Below the pieces are notes generated by a model. That model did not search any database and had not been told where the DNA came from. It saw only the letters and a program-made list of their open reading frames with translations. Positions 60,470 through 64,000 of a stretch of 64,000 nt of DNA are shown here, piece by piece. Numbering within the stretch: the stretch's first letter is position 1; each line of letters opens with the position of its first letter. The stretch lies in NCBI GenBank assembly GCA_029562975.1, contig JAKQTR010000030.1, forward strand, positions 248,001 to 312,000, in the 5' to 3' direction. This stretch comes from Acidobacteriota bacterium (GTDB lineage: Bacteria > Acidobacteriota > Vicinamibacteria > Vicinamibacterales > JAKQTR01). The position numbers and the translations under genes were made by a program.

Positions 60470-62395
60470 ATGACCGACATCCGATCGACCGGGGCCGGCG
60501 CGCGCGCGGGAGCCGCCGTTGTCCTCCTGCTGCTGACAGCCGGGCTTCTCGCTGCCCAGGGGCCGGGCGCGACCCAGCCCCCATCCCCGAGCCAGACCCC
60601 GGCCCAGAGCCAGATCCCGAGCCAGGGGCCGAGCGCCTCGCCCGCGGCCCGGCCGGGCCCGGGCCCGGCCTCCAAGCCGGGCGAGGGGCCCGCGCAGGGG
60701 CCCGCGCCGGGGCGCGGCCCCGCCGCCTCGATCCTGCGGCCGGGCCAGGACGCGCGCACGTGGCCGCTCACCCGCCCGGAAGCCACGCACTACGCCGAGA
60801 CCAGCCGCTACGACGATGTGATCGGGTTCATGAAGGCCATGGCCGCGGCCTCGCCGAGCATCCGCCTGACCGTGTGCGGCTACACGTTCGAGGGGCGGCC
60901 GCTGCCATTGGCGGTCGTCGGCGCCACGGATGCATCGCCCGGCGCAGTGCGGGCATCGGGCAAGACACGGATCTACATCCAGGGAAACATCCACGCCGGC
61001 GAGGTCGAGGGCAAGGAGGCCGCCCTCTGGCTGCTGCGATCCATCGCCAAGGGCGAGCGGGCCGACTGGCTGCGGAGCGTCGTGCTGCTCGTCAACCCGA
61101 TCTACAACGCCGACGGCAACGAGCGGGTGAACGTCCGCAATCGCTACTCCCAGTTCGGGCCGGTGGGCGGCATGGGGCAGCGCTACAACGCCCAGAACCT
61201 CGACCTGAACCGCGACAATACGAAGATGGAGACGGCGGAGGCGCGGTCGATGGCGCGCCTGCTCAACGAGTACGATCCCCACATCGCCATCGACCTGCAT
61301 ACGACGAACGGCAGCGCCCACGGCTACTTCTTGACCTACGAGACGTCCGGGAGCCCGAACACGTCGCCGGGCATCGCCGAGCTCGTGCGCGGGGACCTGC
61401 TGCCGTCGGTGACGAAGGCCGTCAAGGCTGCGCACGGATGGGACTACTTCTACTACGGCGGGCCCACGCGCCAGGGCGAGCGCGCGTGGACGGGAGACGC
61501 CGATCTCTACAAGCCGAGGTACACGCAGACCTACTTCGGCATCCGCAACCGGATCGGGATCCTGTCGGAGACGTATTCGTACGCGAGCTTCGAGGACCGC
61601 ATCAAGGCGACGTACTGGTTCCTCGAGGCGATCATCGACTACGCGGTGAAGAACGGCGAGGCCATCCGCAAGACCACGGCCGCGGCCGACGCCGAGTCGA
61701 TCGTCGGCACGCCGCAGGCCGTCCGCGGGAAGCTGGTGAAAACGAAGGACGCCGTCGAGATCGTGCTCGCGGAGGTGGCCGAGGAGCGGAACCCGTACGT
61801 GCCGGACGTGATGATGCGGCGCCGAGTGGCCGGCAGCGAGCGGGTCGAGGTGATGCCGCACATCGGCACGATTGAAGCCGCCGAAACGAGCCTGGCCCCT
61901 CGGGCGTACGTGGTTCCGGCGGCGTCCTCGTTTCCCGGAGCGCCAGGGCCGGGAGCGCCCGAGCCCGGTGGCCGCGGCCTCGGGATGGGCGGCCCCTTCG
62001 GTCGAGCGCCGGGCGGCCCCGGCACCCGCATGCTGGCGAGCGTGATCGACCGGCTCGAGGCGCACGGCGTCAAGTACTTCGTGACGGCGAAGGACGCGCC
62101 GTTCGCCGGCGAGCGGTTCAGGATCGCCTCGTCTGAACTCGCCCAGGCCGAGTACCAGGGCACGCACAAGCTGCGGACGCTGACGGGCCAGTGGGAGCGC
62201 GTCGAGCAGACGCTGCCCGCCGGGTCGCTCGTCGTGCCGATGGATCAGCCGCTGGCCCGCCTGGCCTTCATCCTCTTCGATCCGAGATCGGACGACGGGT
62301 TCATGGCCTGGAATATCCTGGACCCCGTGCTGGGCGCGGACCCGGCGCCGGAATTCTACCCCGTGCTCCGCACGATGGAGCGCGTGGCGAAATAG
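60470..62395 (+). CDS. Exported M14-family zinc carboxypeptidase
   Basis: This 641-residue protein has a signal/anchor helix (AAVVLLLLTAGLLAAQG), a 65-residue Pro/Gln/Ser/Gly linker of degenerate short repeats and an M14 catalytic domain. Zinc ligands are His175 and Glu178 in HAGEVEGKE and His277 in DLHTTN. The general base is Glu367 in ILSETYSY. NLDLNRDN, which includes the substrate-binding Asn-Arg pair, also fits. A C-terminal beta region of about 200 residues follows. It should trim C-terminal residues from exported peptides. The next gene starts one base after its stop. Confidence 0.88.
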   Translation: MTDIRSTGAGARAGAAVVLLLLTAGLLAAQGPGATQPPSPSQTPAQSQIPSQGPSASPAARPGPGPASKPGEGPAQGPAPGRGPAASILRPGQDARTWPLTRPEATHYAETSRYDDVIGFMKAMAAASPSIRLTVCGYTFEGRPLPLAVVGATDASPGAVRASGKTRIYIQGNIHAGEVEGKEAALWLLRSIAKGERADWLRSVVLLVNPIYNADGNERVNVRNRYSQFGPVGGMGQRYNAQNLDLNRDNTKMETAEARSMARLLNEYDPHIAIDLHTTNGSAHGYFLTYETSGSPNTSPGIAELVRGDLLPSVTKAVKAAHGWDYFYYGGPTRQGERAWTGDADLYKPRYTQTYFGIRNRIGILSETYSYASFEDRIKATYWFLEAIIDYAVKNGEAIRKTTAAADAESIVGTPQAVRGKLVKTKDAVEIVLAEVAEERNPYVPDVMMRRRVAGSERVEVMPHIGTIEAAETSLAPRAYVVPAASSFPGAPGPGAPEPGGRGLGMGGPFGRAPGGPGTRMLASVIDRLEAHGVKYFVTAKDAPFAGERFRIASSELAQAEYQGTHKLRTLTGQWERVEQTLPAGSLVVPMDQPLARLAFILFDPRSDDGFMAWNILDPVLGADPAPEFYPVLRTMERVAK

Positions 62396-62396
62396 G

Positions 62397-64000
62397 ATGC
62401 GCCGGACAGAGGCCTTCGCCGTGGCGGCGCTGGCGGCGGCCAGCCTCGCCACGGCGCAGCTCCTGCCGCGCCCGGCCCCTGTCGAAGCTGGACTGGCGCT
62501 GGCGGTCGCCTGGGCCGGCCTGCTCCTCTACGTGCCGGTCAGGGCGGCCGCCGGCTGGTGCTGGCGGCAGGTCGCGGCTGCGGCGCCGCGCGAGGCCGAC
62601 CGGCGCGCCCTGGGCCTCGTGCTCGTCCTTGGCGTCGGCCTGCTGGCCTGGGGCATCGACTGGGGCCTCGTCGGGCACTCCTGGGCCGCCGACGAACTTC
62701 GGCCGGACTGGGTGCGCGACGTCCTGCGCAAGGGTCTCTCGAGCGGCTGGTACGACAAGTATCCGTGGCTGCACTACGCGGTGCTCGCCGTTCCGATGGC
62801 CGGGTTCGAAGCTGCCGAGCAGTCAGGCCTGCTCGCCGCCGGCGGCGCCTCCTCGTGGGCCGCCCAGCTGGCGGTCATGCGCGCCGTGTCGGTTGCGATG
62901 GGCCTCGCGACGCTCGTCGCCGCGTTCCTGTGCGCCGTCGAGATCGTCGGCGCGCGCCGGGCGGCGCTGGCCCCCCTCGTGCTGCTGCTCACGCCGCTCT
63001 TCGTGTTCTACGGCAAGACGGCCAACCTCGACGTGCCCTCGCTGTGCTGGTTCGCATGGGCCATGGTGGCGTTCCTGCGGATCGTGCGCCGCGGGCGTGC
63101 GACGGACTACGTTTGTCTCGCCGTCGCCTCGGCGGGCGCCGTCGCGACGAAGGACCAGGCCTACGCGAACCTGGCCCTCGTGGCGGCGGCCGTGCTCATC
63201 GTCACCGCGCGCCGCGAAACGTCGCGGACTTGGTGGGGCAAGCTCGGGTCGGCGCTCGCCGGACGGCAAGTCCTCTCCGCGGCGGCCGCCTCGGCCTTGG
63301 CGCTCGCGCTCTTCCACAACGTCATCTTCAATTCCGCCGGCGCCGTTGCGCACTTCAAGCTGCTCGCCACGCTCGGGGACTTGGCGATCGTCCCGGGAAC
63401 GGCGGCGGGCTACGCGAAGCTGGCGGGCCTCACCCTGTGGCTCTTCCGCTGGTCGCTCGGCTGGCCCTTCTTCGCCCTCGCCGTGCTCGGCATCGCTTCG
63501 GCGGCGGCGCGGCCGGAGCGCCGGTGGCAGTTGTGGCTCCTGGTCGTGCCGCTCTCCTTTTACCTCGTGTTCACTTGCGTCACGCGCTACGTGAACGACC
63601 GCTACCTCTTCGGCGGGATCTTCGTCCTCGCGCTGTTCGCCGCGTCGGCCTGCGCCGACTTGCTGGCCGCGGTGAGGCGCCAGCCGCTCCCGCGCCTCGT
63701 GGCGGGCGGCGCCTGCGCGTACTCGCTCCTCTACGCCGCCTCGATCAACGTGGCGATGACGCTGGACGCCAGGCACGCGGCCCGGAAGTGGCTCGCGGCC
63801 CGCGCCGGTGCGGGCTCGGTGGTGGCGCTCGTGGGAGGCCCGTACCAGCCCGCGGTGCCTCCGCCCGCCCGCTCGGTCGTCGTCGACGGCTCGGTCGGTG
63901 ACCTGGCGCGCGCGTCGGCGGACTACGTCGTGATCAACGGGCGCTTCGCGCGGCGCTACGAGCGGGCGCGTTCGCCGGAAGGCCGGACGCTGCTCAAGCG
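62397..64000 (+). CDS. Glycosyltransferase-39/ArnT-like membrane protein, truncated by window end
   Basis: The open frame starts at ATG 62397, one base after the carboxypeptidase stop, and runs off the window (at least 534 residues). It has about ten membrane helices. After the early helices, a loop with an acidic residue (WAADELRPDWVRD) and KYPWLHYAVLAVP resemble the PMT/ArnT glycosyltransferase layout. FYGKTANLDVPSLCWFAWA and ATKDQAYANLAL also match, with GKTANLDVP typical of the substrate loop. It likely transfers sugar from a polyprenyl carrier. The acceptor and donor are unknown, and the C-terminus is missing. Confidence 0.75.
   Translation, partial: MRRTEAFAVAALAAASLATAQLLPRPAPVEAGLALAVAWAGLLLYVPVRAAAGWCWRQVAAAAPREADRRALGLVLVLGVGLLAWGIDWGLVGHSWAADELRPDWVRDVLRKGLSSGWYDKYPWLHYAVLAVPMAGFEAAEQSGLLAAGGASSWAAQLAVMRAVSVAMGLATLVAAFLCAVEIVGARRAALAPLVLLLTPLFVFYGKTANLDVPSLCWFAWAMVAFLRIVRRGRATDYVCLAVASAGAVATKDQAYANLALVAAAVLIVTARRETSRTWWGKLGSALAGRQVLSAAAASALALALFHNVIFNSAGAVAHFKLLATLGDLAIVPGTAAGYAKLAGLTLWLFRWSLGWPFFALAVLGIASAAARPERRWQLWLLVVPLSFYLVFTCVTRYVNDRYLFGGIFVLALFAASACADLLAAVRRQPLPRLVAGGACAYSLLYAASINVAMTLDARHAARKWLAARAGAGSVVALVGGPYQPAVPPPARSVVVDGSVGDLARASADYVVINGRFARRYERARSPEGRTLLK

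Overview
The window looks like chromosome of an uncultured, high-GC acidobacterium, most likely of the Vicinamibacteria type. This is inferred from gene content, not from a marker gene. The clues are a TonB-dependent receptor with an N-terminal carboxypeptidase-regulatory-like domain, two VWFA-related proteins of the acidobacterial type, a STPK-like protein with an N-terminal helical cap and a large C-terminal tail, many signal peptides ending in A-x-A-Q, and GTG starts. I see no rRNA, tRNA, CRISPR array, insertion sequence or phage gene.

Layout. 1-8.7 kb: a Tat-exported sugar isomerase-like protein, DUF2147 and PEGA envelope proteins, PdxB, a very large kinase-like protein whose catalytic residues are all replaced, a YgjP-type metalloprotease and a small outer-membrane barrel. 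8.7-12 kb: MeaB and methylmalonyl-CoA mutase (propionyl-CoA/succinyl-CoA interconversion). 12.5-17.8 kb: an MFS/UMF1 transporter ending in a perfect inverted repeat, a secreted unknown, a DUF2157/DUF4824 pair (the second broken by an in-frame stop) and two small unknowns. 18-24.5 kb: a giant fused CoA-dehydratase-activase-like protein, a phospholipase D-family protein and an RNase Z-like hydrolase. 24.5-27 kb: an aminopeptidase P and an SdpR/SdpI autorepressor-membrane protein pair. 27.3-30.3 kb: a TonB-dependent receptor with a one-base frameshift just after the signal peptide, behind a sigma-54-like promoter. 30.4-42.6 kb: VWFA, TPR and OmpA envelope proteins, a sigma-54 response regulator with its sensor kinase, and a repeat lipoprotein. 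42.7-49.8 kb: CstA, a DPP4-like peptidase, a sodium:solute symporter and an outer-membrane barrel. 49.9-60.2 kb: an [FeFe]-hydrogenase locus. 60.5-64 kb: a zinc carboxypeptidase and a truncated glycosyltransferase-like membrane protein.

The most striking region is 49.9-60.2 kb, entirely on the + strand: hydG, rex, hydC, hydB, hydA, a sensor kinase fused to a degenerate [FeFe]-hydrogenase domain, a lone receiver, and a receiver-histidine kinase. HydABC looks like a trimeric NAD(P)-linked, possibly electron-bifurcating hydrogenase. Rex would tie its expression to NADH/NAD+ through two overlapping operator-like sites. The fused kinase is a candidate H2 or redox sensor feeding a phosphorelay. Three peptidases (M24, S9, M14), CstA, the B12-dependent mutase and the activase-like protein fit an anaerobic or facultative peptide and amino-acid user that can release H2 and make propionate; that physiology is inference.

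Two genes carry apparent lesions (TonB receptor frameshift at about 27443, DUF4824 stop at 15614-15616). Each could be a real mutation or an assembly error.
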